This document shows positions 6,430 through 14,331 of a stretch of 14,598 bases of DNA, in pieces. The stretch spans positions 1 through 14,598 of the forward strand of contig JBBRVG010000094.1 of the NCBI GenBank assembly GCA_038247115.1, given 5' to 3'. The position numbers and the translations under genes were made by a program. The notes under the pieces were generated by a model, which saw nothing but the letters and a program-made list of their open reading frames with translations, searched no databases and had not been told where the DNA came from. The first letter of the stretch is position 1. Each line of letters starts with the position of its first letter. The DNA comes from Pseudaeromonas sp038247115. GTDB lineage: Bacteria > Pseudomonadota > Gammaproteobacteria > Enterobacterales > Aeromonadaceae.

Positions 6430-7368
6430 TTATCCCAGCCGGTTACGTTCCATCTGCTTCTGCAACAGCCGCATAAAAAAATCGCGGGGCTTGTTGAGGC
6501 GTCCGAACTGGTGGGTGATGGCCGCCAGTCCCAGCTTGTAGCAGCGCTCCGCCGGCAGCAGCTTGCGCATCTTGCCCTCCTGCACCCACTTCTCGGCGTA
6601 ATGTTCCGGCAGATACCCCACATAGGCGCCGGAGAGGATCATTACAGCCCGCGTCTCGTAGTAATAGGCGGTCGCGGTCTTGGCGAGGCCCACCATCTGC
6701 ATCGCCACCTCGGGGTTACTCTGGATCCCGGCCTGCACCGAGCGGCAATTCTGCAGCCGCTCGCGCAACCGCTCCTCATCCTGCTCGCCAAACAACGGAT
6801 GGCGATCGCAGCAGTAGAGGTAGCAGGTCTCCTCATACAGCGGCTGATAGATGAGGCCGTCCAGCTGGCGGTGGTAGGGGATAAAACCCACATCCACCTC
6901 GCCATTCAAAATCATGCGCTCGATATCGCTCATCGGCGCGGTCTCGAACTGCACAAACACATCCGGGGCCTGCTGGCAGAAATCGGCCAGCACCTCGGGG
7001 AAGCGGCAGCGCTCGTCGAGACTGATGGTGTCGCTGGCGACCAGTTTGAGTTCGCCGGAGATCTGCACATGCAGGGCGTTGACCGTGGAGCGGAAGTCTT
7101 CCAGTTGGGAGAAGAGGCGCCGCACCGATTCATAGATGATGGCTCCCTCTTCGGTGAGGGCGAAGCCGGCGCGGCCGCGACTGCAGAGCTTGAGCTTGAG
7201 CCGCTGCTCCAGATTGGCCATATGCACACTGATGGTGGAGCGGCTGATATTCAGCACCGTCTCGGCCGCCGAGAAGCCGCCGCACTCCACCACCGTCTTG
7301 AAGACCTTCAACAGGCGGATCTCGTAGTCGCCTACTTGTCCCAATTCATTTAGCGAGACCTGCGCCAT
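6430..7368 (-). CDS. LysR-family transcriptional regulator, likely regulator of the GABA module
   Basis: A 312-residue LysR-type DNA-binding regulator. The N-terminal winged helix-turn-helix is at about residues 16-75; FKTVVECGGFSAAETVLNIS is the helix-turn-helix core, followed by the usual LTEEG. A linker helix and a C-terminal effector-binding domain follow (about 100-300, opening GELKLVASDTIS). The N-terminus is about 15 residues longer than usual before the helix-turn-helix. The ATG at 7368 has GAGGAAG (complement of 7377-7383) 8 bases upstream. It is divergent from gabD across 116 bases and convergent with the importer operon. By the usual LysR arrangement it probably controls gabDT and itself, and perhaps the importer. 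This differs from the MocR-type GabR of Bacillus. The effector is not predictable from sequence; GABA or succinic semialdehyde would be the natural guesses. Confidence 0.92.
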   Translation of the reverse strand: MAQVSLNELGQVGDYEIRLLKVFKTVVECGGFSAAETVLNISRSTISVHMANLEQRLKLKLCSRGRAGFALTEEGAIIYESVRRLFSQLEDFRSTVNALHVQISGELKLVASDTISLDERCRFPEVLADFCQQAPDVFVQFETAPMSDIERMILNGEVDVGFIPYHRQLDGLIYQPLYEETCYLYCCDRHPLFGEQDEERLRERLQNCRSVQAGIQSNPEVAMQMVGLAKTATAYYYETRAVMILSGAYVGYLPEHYAEKWVQEGKMRKLLPAERCYKLGLAAITHQFGRLNKPRDFFMRLLQKQMERNRLG

Positions 7369-7484
7369 TGTTGTTACTTCCTCAAACCAAACATTGATGG
7401 GTTCTGATTTATACCCGATTCAAGCGGGCCAATAATAACCAGGACCGCCAGAGTGATGGCCCAGATCTAGACCGGAGTCTTGTT
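7369..7484. promoter_or_regulatory. Divergent promoter/operator region between lysR and gabD
   Basis: This 116-base region must hold both promoters. Visible symmetry includes GGGT (7399-7402) facing ACCC (7413-7416) inside TGATGGGT...ACCCGAT, and CCCG (7414-7417) facing CGGG (7425-7428). Spacings of about 10 bases between half-sites are in the range of LysR T-N11-A sites. An AT-rich AATAATAA (7431-7438) may serve as a -10 region. GGAG (7474-7477) is the gabD ribosome site. I see no stronger operator. Confidence 0.45.
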
Positions 7485-8945
7485 ATGTTTCATGCATCCA
7501 TAGCGTCGCTGCTGCAACCCTTCTGCCACTGGCAGGATGGTGCCTGGCGCGCCACTACCGGACCCAGTTTTCCCGTCACCAATCCGGCCGATGGCTCCTT
7601 GCTGGCGACCGTGGCCGATCAGGGTGGCCTCGAGGCGGAAGCCGCCATTGCCCGGGCGCATGCCGCACTGCCGGCCTGGCAGGCGAAGAGTGCCAAAGAG
7701 CGCGCGGCCTTGCTGCGGCGCTGGTTCGAGCTGATCCTGGAGCACCAGGACGCCCTGGCACTGCTGATGACTCTGGAGCAGGGCAAGCCGCTGGCCGAAG
7801 CCCGGGGTGAAGTCGGGTACGGCGCTTCCTATGTTGAATGGTTTGCCGAAGAAACGAAACGCCTTTATGGCGATATTATCCCCGCCGCCAGCGGTGATCG
7901 CCGCCTGCTGACCATCAAGCAGGGGATTGGCGTGGTCGCGGCGATCACGCCGTGGAACTTCCCGAATGCCATGATCACTCGCAAGGTGGCCCCGGCGCTG
8001 GGCGCCGGTTGTTGTATCGTGGTCAAACCATCGGATGAAACCCCGCTTTCGGCGCTGGCGCTGGTGACCCTGGCGCGTCAGGCCGGGATCCCGGACGACG
8101 TATTCCAGATGGTGACCGGCCAGAACGCGGCGGCTATCGGTGATGTGTTCTGTGCCGACCCACGGGTGCGCAAGCTCACCTTCACGGGTTCAACGCCGGT
8201 GGGCAAGCGTCTGATTGCCCAGAGTGCCAATACGGTGAAGAAGATGGGTCTGGAGCTGGGCGGCAATGCCCCCTTCATCATCTTCGACGATGCGGATCTG
8301 GATATGGCCCTCAAGGGGTTGATGCTGGCCAAATTCCGCAACGCCGGTCAGACCTGCATCTGCGCCAACCGCATTCTGGTGCAGTCTGGCGTCTATGAGA
8401 CAGTCGTCGAGCGGCTGGTGGCGGCGGTGGCTGGCCTCAACGTGGCTCCGGGCACCGAAGCGGGCGCGACCATAGGCCCGCTGATTAATGGCAAGGCAGT
8501 GGCCAAGGTCGAGACGCTGGTGGCGGATGCTCTTGCCAAGGGCGCGACCCTGCTGGCCGGTGGCGAGCGCCACAGCGCCGGCGAGCTGTTCTTCCAACCG
8601 ACCGTGCTGGCGAATATCCAGCGCGAGATGGCGATTTTCGATAACGAGATCTTCGGCCCTGTGGCGGCCGTGATGCGGTTTGAGAGCGAAGCCGAGGCCA
8701 TTGCCCTGGCCAATGACACCCCGTTTGGTCTGGCCGCCTACTTCTACAGCCAGAACATGAGCCGCATCTGGCGGGTCGCCGAGCGCCTGGAATATGGCAT
8801 GGTCGGCATCAACGAAGGTGGCATCTCCTCCGAGGTGGCTCCCTTTGGTGGTGTCAAGGAGTCCGGGGTGGGCCGCGAAGGCTCCAAGTATGGACTCGAA
8901 GAATTTACTGAAATCAAATACCTCTGCCTCGGTGGCCTCGGCTGA
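7485..8945 (+). CDS. gabD: Succinate-semialdehyde dehydrogenase
   Basis: Oxidises succinic semialdehyde to succinate with NAD(P)+, the second step of GABA degradation, in the cytoplasm. The 486-residue sequence follows E. coli GabD (482) closely along its length, for example LMTLEQGKPLAEA (94-106), ITPWNFPNAMITRK (154-167), GNAPFIIFDDADLD (260-273) and FRNAGQTCICANR (284-296). Catalytic residues are Cys291 (GQTC), Glu257 (LELGG) and Asn158 (PWNF). The second cysteine two residues on (Cys293) matches the redox-sensitive pair known from this enzyme group. The ATG at 7485 follows GGAG (7474-7477) by 7 bases. gabT follows after 38 bases, giving a two-gene operon. A broader aldehyde range, such as glutarate semialdehyde, is possible for this family. 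Confidence 0.96.
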   Translation: MFHASIASLLQPFCHWQDGAWRATTGPSFPVTNPADGSLLATVADQGGLEAEAAIARAHAALPAWQAKSAKERAALLRRWFELILEHQDALALLMTLEQGKPLAEARGEVGYGASYVEWFAEETKRLYGDIIPAASGDRRLLTIKQGIGVVAAITPWNFPNAMITRKVAPALGAGCCIVVKPSDETPLSALALVTLARQAGIPDDVFQMVTGQNAAAIGDVFCADPRVRKLTFTGSTPVGKRLIAQSANTVKKMGLELGGNAPFIIFDDADLDMALKGLMLAKFRNAGQTCICANRILVQSGVYETVVERLVAAVAGLNVAPGTEAGATIGPLINGKAVAKVETLVADALAKGATLLAGGERHSAGELFFQPTVLANIQREMAIFDNEIFGPVAAVMRFESEAEAIALANDTPFGLAAYFYSQNMSRIWRVAERLEYGMVGINEGGISSEVAPFGGVKESGVGREGSKYGLEEFTEIKYLCLGGLG

Positions 8946-8972
8946 TTGCCCGGACCCGGAGACTGGAATATC

Positions 8973-8978
8973 AAGGAG
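8973..8978 (+). promoter_or_regulatory. Ribosome binding site that fixes the gabT start
   Basis: AAGGAG lies 5 bases before the ATG at 8984. The in-frame GTG at 8978 overlaps this site and so cannot be the start. Confidence 0.85.
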
Positions 8979-8983
8979 TGGAT

Positions 8984-10261
8984 ATGAGCAACAGCGAATT
9001 GCAGCAACGCAAACAGAAGGCCATCGCACGCGGGGAAGGCAACTCGTTCACCGTCTATGTCAAACGGGCCAAAAATGCCGAGCTGTGGGATGTGGAAGAC
9101 AAGCGCTACATCGATTTCGGCAGCGGCATCGCCGTGGTCAATACCGGCCACTGTCATCCCAAGGTCACCGCCGCGGTCAAGGCCCAGGTCGAGAACTTCA
9201 GCCACACCTGCCTGATGGTCACCCCCTATGAATCCGCGGTGACGCTGGCCGAGGGCATCAACGCCGCCCTGCCGGGTCCGACCCCGAAGAAGAGCATCTT
9301 TGTCACCACGGGTGCCGAGGCGGTGGAAAACGCGGTCAAGATAGCCCGCTCCTATACCGGCCGCAGCGGTGTCATCTCCTTCAACGGCTCCTTTCATGGC
9401 CGTAGCCTGCTGACCATGGGGCTGACCGGCAAGGTGCAACCCTACAAGGCGGGTTTCGGTCCCTTCCCGGCGGAGCTGTACCGTATTCCGTATCCGAATG
9501 CCTTGCTCGGCATCACTGAAGCCCAGAGCCTGGAAGCGCTGAACCAGCTGTTCAAGTGCGATATCGATCCGGAGCGGGTGGCCGCCATCATCATCGAATG
9601 CGTGCAGGGCGAGGGTGGTTTCTACCCGGCGCCGGTCAGCTTCCTCAAGACGCTGCGCGCCCTGTGCGACGAGAAGGGCATACTGCTCATCTGTGATGAG
9701 ATCCAGACTGGCTTTGCCCGCACCGGGCGCATGTTCGCCCATGAATATGCCGGTATCGAGGCCGATCTGGTGACCATGGCCAAGGGGCTGGGGGGCGGTT
9801 ATCCGATTGCCGCGGTGGCCGGTAAGGCCGAGATCATGGATCACCCGCAACCGGGTGGTCTCGGTGGCACCTACGCCGGTTCACCGCTGGGCTGCGCGGC
9901 CGGTGTGGCCGTGCTCGAGGCGATCCAGGAGGAGCAACTGTGCCAGCGCGCCGAAGCCATCGGCGAACGCATGGTTCAGCATCTGCAGGCGATCCAGGCC
10001 AAGCATCCGGCGCTGGTGGGCGATATCCGCCACCTCGGTGCCATGATTGCCCTGGAGCTGGTGGAGAACGGCGATATCAACCAGCCCAACGCGGCGCTGA
10101 CCAAGGCCATCTGCGCCGCGGCCGCCGAGCAGGGACTGCTGCTGCTCTCCTGCGGTACTCGCGGCAACGTCATCCGCTTCCTGCCGCCGCTGACCATAGA
10201 GATGGAAATCCTCGACGAGGGTGCCGCCATCCTCAGCCGGGTGATCGACACGCTGGCGTAA
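8984..10261 (+). CDS. gabT: 4-aminobutyrate:2-oxoglutarate aminotransferase
   Basis: A pyridoxal-phosphate enzyme that transfers the amino group of GABA to 2-oxoglutarate, giving succinic semialdehyde, the GabD substrate, and glutamate. The 425 residues align with E. coli GabT (426) throughout. The PLP lysine is Lys267 (MAKGLGGGYP), Asp238 (CDEIQTG) contacts the pyridine nitrogen, and Arg140 and Glu210 match the E. coli substrate residues Arg141 and Glu211. GTYAGSPLGCAA (295-306) carries the second phosphate-binding segment. One oddity is IIECVQGEGG, with Cys206 where the usual motif has Pro. The start at ATG 8984 is fixed by AAGGAG 5 bases upstream. Its place behind gabD and the nearby importer support GABA over 5-aminovalerate or ornithine, but related omega-amino acids could also be used. 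Confidence 0.95.
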   Translation: MSNSELQQRKQKAIARGEGNSFTVYVKRAKNAELWDVEDKRYIDFGSGIAVVNTGHCHPKVTAAVKAQVENFSHTCLMVTPYESAVTLAEGINAALPGPTPKKSIFVTTGAEAVENAVKIARSYTGRSGVISFNGSFHGRSLLTMGLTGKVQPYKAGFGPFPAELYRIPYPNALLGITEAQSLEALNQLFKCDIDPERVAAIIIECVQGEGGFYPAPVSFLKTLRALCDEKGILLICDEIQTGFARTGRMFAHEYAGIEADLVTMAKGLGGGYPIAAVAGKAEIMDHPQPGGLGGTYAGSPLGCAAGVAVLEAIQEEQLCQRAEAIGERMVQHLQAIQAKHPALVGDIRHLGAMIALELVENGDINQPNAALTKAICAAAAEQGLLLLSCGTRGNVIRFLPPLTIEMEILDEGAAILSRVIDTLA

Positions 10262-10273
10262 TCGCCGCCACAA

Positions 10274-10305
10274 GGAAACGGGCCAGCAGATGCTGGCCCG
10301 TTTCC
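10274..10305 (+). terminator. Hairpin terminator of gabDT
   Basis: GGAAACGGGCCAGC (10274-10287) pairs perfectly with GCTGGCCCGTTTCC (10292-10305) around AGAT, 12 bases after the gabT stop. Three T's are part of the descending arm but a full T tract is missing, so termination may be partial. The core is the same as the hairpin at 12061. Confidence 0.75.
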
Positions 10306-10382
10306 GTTAAGTCCGTTGAAACTTGTCAATCTGCTGAGTGTCCATTTCGTCAGATTTGACGCTCTGCTTATATCCAGCTGGC

Positions 10383-11003
10383 TTACGCCCAGCCAGGCGC
10401 CACCAATGGCCCCTGGCCGAGGAAGTAACCGAAGTGGATGTTCATCTCGCCAACCGGTTCCAGATAGCGGCTATTGGCAAGCGGACCGGCTTCGATCGCC
10501 GCGAAGTGAATGGATTCAACCAGGGTCGATACTGAGCTCTTGGCGGCCTCATCATCACCCGCGATAAAGACCTGCACCACCTTGCCCTGACGGGACTCCG
10601 GGGCCAGCAATTGGGCAAAGATGGTATTGAAGGCTTTCACCACCCGAGCTTGCGGCGCCAGTTTCTGGATCTCTTCGGCCGCCGAGGTGGTATGGCCAAT
10701 GATGAGCTCCTTATAATCCGGGCTGATCGGGTTGGAGATATCGACCAGCACCTTGCCTGCCACTTCACCGATCTGGGCAATGACCTCGGCGATGGCACCG
10801 AATGGCAGCGCCAGTATGATGATATCCGAACGTTTGCTGGCGGTGGCAATGTCTCCACCAACCACACCATGGCCCAGCGTCTCGGCCAGCGCCACCGCCT
10901 TGACGGGATCCCGTGCCCCTATGCTGATGTCATGTCCCGCCGCAACCAAAGCCGATGCCAGCCCACTGCCCATGTTGCCTGTTCCTAGGATGGTGATTTT
11001 CAT
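10383..11003 (-). CDS. NAD(P)-binding oxidoreductase, F420-reductase (NpdG)-like
   Basis: A 206-residue Rossmann-fold protein of the family that includes NADPH-dependent F420 reductase. The N-terminus MKITILGTGNMGSGLASAL has the GxGxxG dinucleotide loop at Gly7-Gly12. SIGARDP (about 31-37) lies where NADPH-binding members carry a basic residue for the 2'-phosphate. Other family features are ILALPFGAI and VKAFNTI. Aeromonas-like bacteria are not known to make F420, so the real substrate may be a flavin, quinone or metal; I cannot say which. The ATG at 11003 follows AAGGAG on the minus strand. A much longer in-frame extension to about 11261 exists but would run through the divergent regulator and is rejected. 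It is divergent from the second LysR gene, its probable regulator. Confidence 0.85.
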   Translation of the reverse strand: MKITILGTGNMGSGLASALVAAGHDISIGARDPVKAVALAETLGHGVVGGDIATASKRSDIIILALPFGAIAEVIAQIGEVAGKVLVDISNPISPDYKELIIGHTTSAAEEIQKLAPQARVVKAFNTIFAQLLAPESRQGKVVQVFIAGDDEAAKSSVSTLVESIHFAAIEAGPLANSRYLEPVGEMNIHFGYFLGQGPLVAPGWA

Positions 11004-11053
11004 GTCCCTGCTCCTTTGAAGTGAATGCCATCTGACTTTATCTTCTGGAGCTA

Positions 11054-11071
11054 TTAGCGATAAATCGTTAA
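11054..11071. promoter_or_regulatory. Palindrome in the divergent promoter, candidate LysR operator
   Basis: TTAGCGAT-AA-ATCGTTAA forms an inverted repeat with seven of eight arm positions paired. It is roughly central in the 100 bases between the oxidoreductase and LysR starts. Its size and place suit a LysR site that controls both genes. The symmetry is seen; binding is inferred. Confidence 0.55.
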
Positions 11072-11103
11072 CAATGAACATGACTTGAAACGGAGTGTTT
11101 GCA

Positions 11104-12021
11104 ATGGATCGATTGTTAAGCATGAGTGTGTTTGCCAAGGCGGTTGAGTGCGGCTCCTTCTCTGCGGCGGGTGAGGCGCTGTATATGTCTTCCCAGCTGG
11201 TGGGTAAACATGTGCAAACCCTGGAGCAGCATCTTGGTGTGCGCCTGCTCAACCGCACCACACGACGCCAGCATCTGACGGAGGCCGGTTTCGCGTTTTA
11301 TGAACGGGTGAAGATCATTCTGGCCGAAGTCGAGGCGGCAGAAAGTCTGGCGGCCATCAGCAGCGGCACACCGCGGGGGCGTCTGCGCATCAACGTTCCT
11401 GTCTCGTTCGGTGTTCACGCCCTCTCCCGGCGATTGCCGGAATATCTGGCCGCCCATCCCGATGTCTCCATCGAGATGTCGCTCTCCAATCGCTATGTTG
11501 ACCTCATCGATGAAGGGATTGATATTGCATTCCGGGTTGGGGAGCTGTCGGACAGCGGCTTGATTGCCAGGGCGCTGGCGCCTTATCGCCTGCGGTTGTG
11601 TGCGGCGCCTTCTTATCTTGCCAAACATCCCCCCATTACCCATCCTGCCGATCTGGAACGGCACGAGTGCTTGCTGATCTCCTATACCGAGATGCGCACG
11701 CGCTGGAACTTCGAAGGTCCCGAGGGGCTGATCTCGGTGCCCGTGTCCGGTAAATTGATGGTGGATAGTGGTCAGGCATTGCTGATGGCGGCATGTGCAG
11801 GCATGGGCCTGCTGCTACAACCCTGTGAACTGGTTCGTGACGAGCTGGCCTCTGGCCGACTGGTGGAGCTCCTTCCTGACTTTGCGATACCGCCCCGCCC
11901 ATTCCATCTGCTCTATGCGCCGGATCGCCGCATGACGCCGAAATTACGCAGCTTCATCGATTTCGCCATTCATGTATTTGGTAGCGAGACCGACGCCGCC
12001 GGTCGGGCTGCCTGGCAATAG
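11104..12021 (+). CDS. LysR-family transcriptional regulator
   Basis: A 305-residue LysR-type regulator. The N-terminal helix-turn-helix is at about residues 1-60; FAKAVECGSFSAAGEALYMS is its core, followed by LNRTTRRQHLTEAG. The effector domain begins GRLRINVPVSFG and contains the VDLIDEGIDIAFRVGEL segment common to the large YafC/AaeR-like subgroup. The ATG at 11104 is preferred over the GTG at 11095 because GGAG (11092-11095) lies 8 bases upstream of the ATG and overlaps the GTG. It is divergent from the F420-reductase-like gene, so local control of that gene is the simplest role. A hairpin terminator follows 39 bases after the stop. The effector is unknown. Confidence 0.92.
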   Translation: MDRLLSMSVFAKAVECGSFSAAGEALYMSSQLVGKHVQTLEQHLGVRLLNRTTRRQHLTEAGFAFYERVKIILAEVEAAESLAAISSGTPRGRLRINVPVSFGVHALSRRLPEYLAAHPDVSIEMSLSNRYVDLIDEGIDIAFRVGELSDSGLIARALAPYRLRLCAAPSYLAKHPPITHPADLERHECLLISYTEMRTRWNFEGPEGLISVPVSGKLMVDSGQALLMAACAGMGLLLQPCELVRDELASGRLVELLPDFAIPPRPFHLLYAPDRRMTPKLRSFIDFAIHVFGSETDAAGRAAWQ

Positions 12022-12060
12022 CGAGCGTGCGTGCCGGTGGGTGTCCAGTGGCAAAAAGCC

Positions 12061-12094
12061 AACGGGCCAGCAGATGCTGGCCCGTTTCGTTTTC
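12061..12094. terminator. Bidirectional terminator between lysR and treZ
   Basis: AACGGGCCAGC (12061-12071) pairs perfectly with GCTGGCCCGTT (12076-12086) around AGAT. On the plus strand it is followed by TCGTTTTC. On the minus strand the stem is followed by GGCTTTTTGCC, a good T run. It can therefore end both the LysR transcript and the convergent treZ transcript. Bases 12061-12088 are identical to 10277-10304. Confidence 0.85.
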
Positions 12095-12119
12095 TGCCCC
12101 GAGGGGCAAGGTGGGATGG

Positions 12120-13856
12120 TTATTCGGCGATGCGCAGATAGACATGGGCGCTGTAGGGCGGCAACTCGCCGGCGGTGCCTGGCTCATCGGTGCTCAGGCA
12201 CAGGGCCCAGGCCCCGCTGGGCAGTGCTTGTTGATGCTCGGCTGATAGGTTCAGCAGCGTCAGGCTCTCCTCGGTGCGCAGGCAGATGACGCCGGTGGCC
12301 GCATCACTGGCGATCTCGATGCTGGCCTTGTCCCGTGGGCCGAGTTTACCGGCACGTTTCAGGGCGATCAGCGCCTGATAGTAACGGAAGATACTCTGCC
12401 CCTCGTCGCTGGCCAGCCGAGGCCACTGCAGCTTGGAGTCGAGGAACGCCGCTTCATCGTGGGCATCCCGTGGCTCGGCACCGCCAAAGGCAAACTCCTG
12501 CTTGCGACCGCGACGCACGGCCTGGATCAGTGGCTGATCGCCAAAGTCCTCGAAGAACAGGAAGGGTGCCGTCTCGCCATACTCTTCGCCCATAAACAGC
12601 ATGGGCACATAGGGGCTGGCCATGATGGCGGTGATAGCCAGCAGCGCCTTGTCGCGACCATAGCTGGTGATCAGCCGGTCACCGTGCAGCCGGTTGCCGA
12701 CCTGATCGTGATTCTGGATATGCACCACATGCTCGGTGGCGGCGGTCTGGCGGCCATCTGTGCCCCACAGGCGTTGATAGAAGTGGTGTTGGCGGGTGCC
12801 ATCCAGCACGAAGCTCTCGCGCAGCGCTTTGACGATGTCATCGAAGCTGCCGAAGCTGGAGTAGTGGCGTCCGGTCTCACCGGTCAGGTAGGCGAACAGC
12901 GCGTGGTTGAGGTCATCGTTCCACTGGCTGTGATAGCCGTAGCCTTCGGCCGCTGTGACCTTGACGTCGTTATTCAGATGCTCGGCGATCATCAGGATCT
13001 CGCGTTCCTCTGCGGCACCTATGCTGCGGGCCAGATCGGTGATCTCACAGAGGATATGGCGGGGCGAGTCATCAAAGATCAAGGAGACGGCATCCATGCG
13101 GAAGCCGTCGAAGCCCACTTCCTGCAACCAGTAGCGGGTATTGGCCAGATAGAAGTCGCGGATGCCGGCACTGTGCGGGCCATCGAAATTGATGGCCGCG
13201 CCCCAGGGGGTATCCGCCTGCTTGGTGTAGGGGGCGAAGGCACCGCTGTAGTTGCCTTCCGGGCCGAAGTGGTTGTAGACCACATCCAGGATCACCGCCA
13301 TGCCCAGCTGATGGGCCGTTTCGAGGAACAGCCGTAGCTCGGTATAGCTGCCATAGCCATGGTGCAGGGCAAAATGATAGGTGCCGTCATAGCCCCAGTT
13401 GCGGTTGCCGGGGAAGGCGGCCAGCGGCAGCAGCTCGATCACCGTAATCCCCAGCGCTTGCAGATGGGGCAGTTGGTGCGCCGCGGCGGCTAGCGTGCCT
13501 TCCGGGGTGAAGGTGCCGACATGCAGTTCATAGAGAATGGCGTCGTCGATGGCGACCCCTTGCCAGCCGGCGGATTGGGCTGGCTGGATCTCGGTGACCA
13601 TGGAAGGGCCATGCACGCCCAGTGGCTGGCAGCGCGAGGCCGGATCCGGATAGGCGGTGCCCTCGACCACGAAGCGGTACAGGGTGCCTACCGGCAGACG
13701 CTCATGACTCAGGGTCCAGTAGCCATCCGGCTGCCGGGTCATCGGCAGAGTCTGCTGTTCGCCTTCGAGTAACAGTGCCAGGGATTGACGCTCGGGAGCG
13801 AAGACCCGAAAGGCCGATTGGCCCTGTTCGTTGTGGTAATGACCTAGTGCAACCAT
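12120..13856 (-). CDS. treZ: Malto-oligosyltrehalose trehalohydrolase
   Basis: Releases trehalose from malto-oligosyltrehalose (EC 3.2.1.141), the second step of the TreY/TreZ route from glycogen-type glucans. An N-terminal carbohydrate-binding/E-set domain occupies about residues 1-95 (SAFRVFAPERQSLALLL). The GH13 barrel then shows the four conserved regions: DVVYNHFGPEG (191-201, His196), GFDGFRMDAV (248-257, nucleophile Asp255), ILMIAEHL (287-294, acid/base Glu292) and HIQNHDQVGNR (379-389, Asp384). RNWGYDGTY (152-160) and TPWGAAINFDGP (216-227) are typical of TreZ rather than of branching enzyme. The 578-residue length fits. The ATG at 13856 follows GGGGGAAAC. No treY lies in the window, so the partner must be encoded elsewhere or beyond the right edge. 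GlgB or GlgX identity is less likely. Confidence 0.9.
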   Translation of the reverse strand: MVALGHYHNEQGQSAFRVFAPERQSLALLLEGEQQTLPMTRQPDGYWTLSHERLPVGTLYRFVVEGTAYPDPASRCQPLGVHGPSMVTEIQPAQSAGWQGVAIDDAILYELHVGTFTPEGTLAAAAHQLPHLQALGITVIELLPLAAFPGNRNWGYDGTYHFALHHGYGSYTELRLFLETAHQLGMAVILDVVYNHFGPEGNYSGAFAPYTKQADTPWGAAINFDGPHSAGIRDFYLANTRYWLQEVGFDGFRMDAVSLIFDDSPRHILCEITDLARSIGAAEEREILMIAEHLNNDVKVTAAEGYGYHSQWNDDLNHALFAYLTGETGRHYSSFGSFDDIVKALRESFVLDGTRQHHFYQRLWGTDGRQTAATEHVVHIQNHDQVGNRLHGDRLITSYGRDKALLAITAIMASPYVPMLFMGEEYGETAPFLFFEDFGDQPLIQAVRRGRKQEFAFGGAEPRDAHDEAAFLDSKLQWPRLASDEGQSIFRYYQALIALKRAGKLGPRDKASIEIASDAATGVICLRTEESLTLLNLSAEHQQALPSGAWALCLSTDEPGTAGELPPYSAHVYLRIAE

Positions 13857-14179
13857 GTTTCCCCCAGTGATTGGTGCCGATGTTGGCTTCCATCTCTGCC
13901 GTCGTGGGCTTGTCGGATGGTACGGGTTCCACTCTAACCTGTTCCTATGGCGTCACCACAGGGGAGGGGGCGGATTATGGGGGTGGAACGGGATCTTGAT
14001 CGCTGATTGGGGCGACTTAGCCAGTCGCCTTAGTGGCTTGGTAGCCACTGGCCCTGGTTGGCAATCCGGTTCCGTCTCGGCCCGGCGTTCCGTCCAGGTT
14101 CTGGAACGGTAACGTCCGTTCCGCCCTAGGTCGGCAATGACGGATTGCCGATTGGCCGATATAGCGGCCATACCGTGAT

Positions 14180-14269
14180 CCGGTTCCGCCTTGCAGACGT
14201 TGGCGATCTTGCCCACCTGCGGTGGACGGCGGCGGGCCAAGGGGGAAAAGGCCTCCCCCTTGGCAATCC
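14180..14269. repeat. 90-bp repeat box, copy 1
   Basis: This 90-base box recurs at 14509-14598 with only three differences (at offsets 15, 20 and 21), a 329-base period. It contains a CCACC-TGC-GGTGG hairpin (14213-14225) and a perfect 11-bp hairpin, GCCAAGGGGGA (14236-14246) with TCCCCCTTGGC (14254-14264), loop AAAGGCC. The sequences flanking the two copies differ, which points to a dispersed or tandem element rather than a duplicated gene. Confidence 0.92.
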
Positions 14270-14331
14270 CGGGCCCGGGTTTTCGCCGACTGCCGGGAAG
14301 GCCCCGAGCTGCGGGCTGCCCTCCACCGGCC

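Noticed and set aside
6511..7353. 280-codon plus-strand frame over the LysR gene
   Set aside because: Antisense to a clear LysR protein; no domain recognised in the opposite frame.
8744..9850. 368-codon minus-strand frame over gabD/gabT
   Set aside because: Antisense to two clearly conserved genes and a normal by-product of high-GC codon bias.
11004..11261. N-terminal extension of the F420-reductase-like frame
   Set aside because: It would overlap the divergent LysR gene, lacks a ribosome site, and precedes the natural MKITILGTG start.
12459..13337. 292-codon plus-strand frame over treZ
   Set aside because: Antisense shadow of treZ, which has all GH13 motifs in its own frame.
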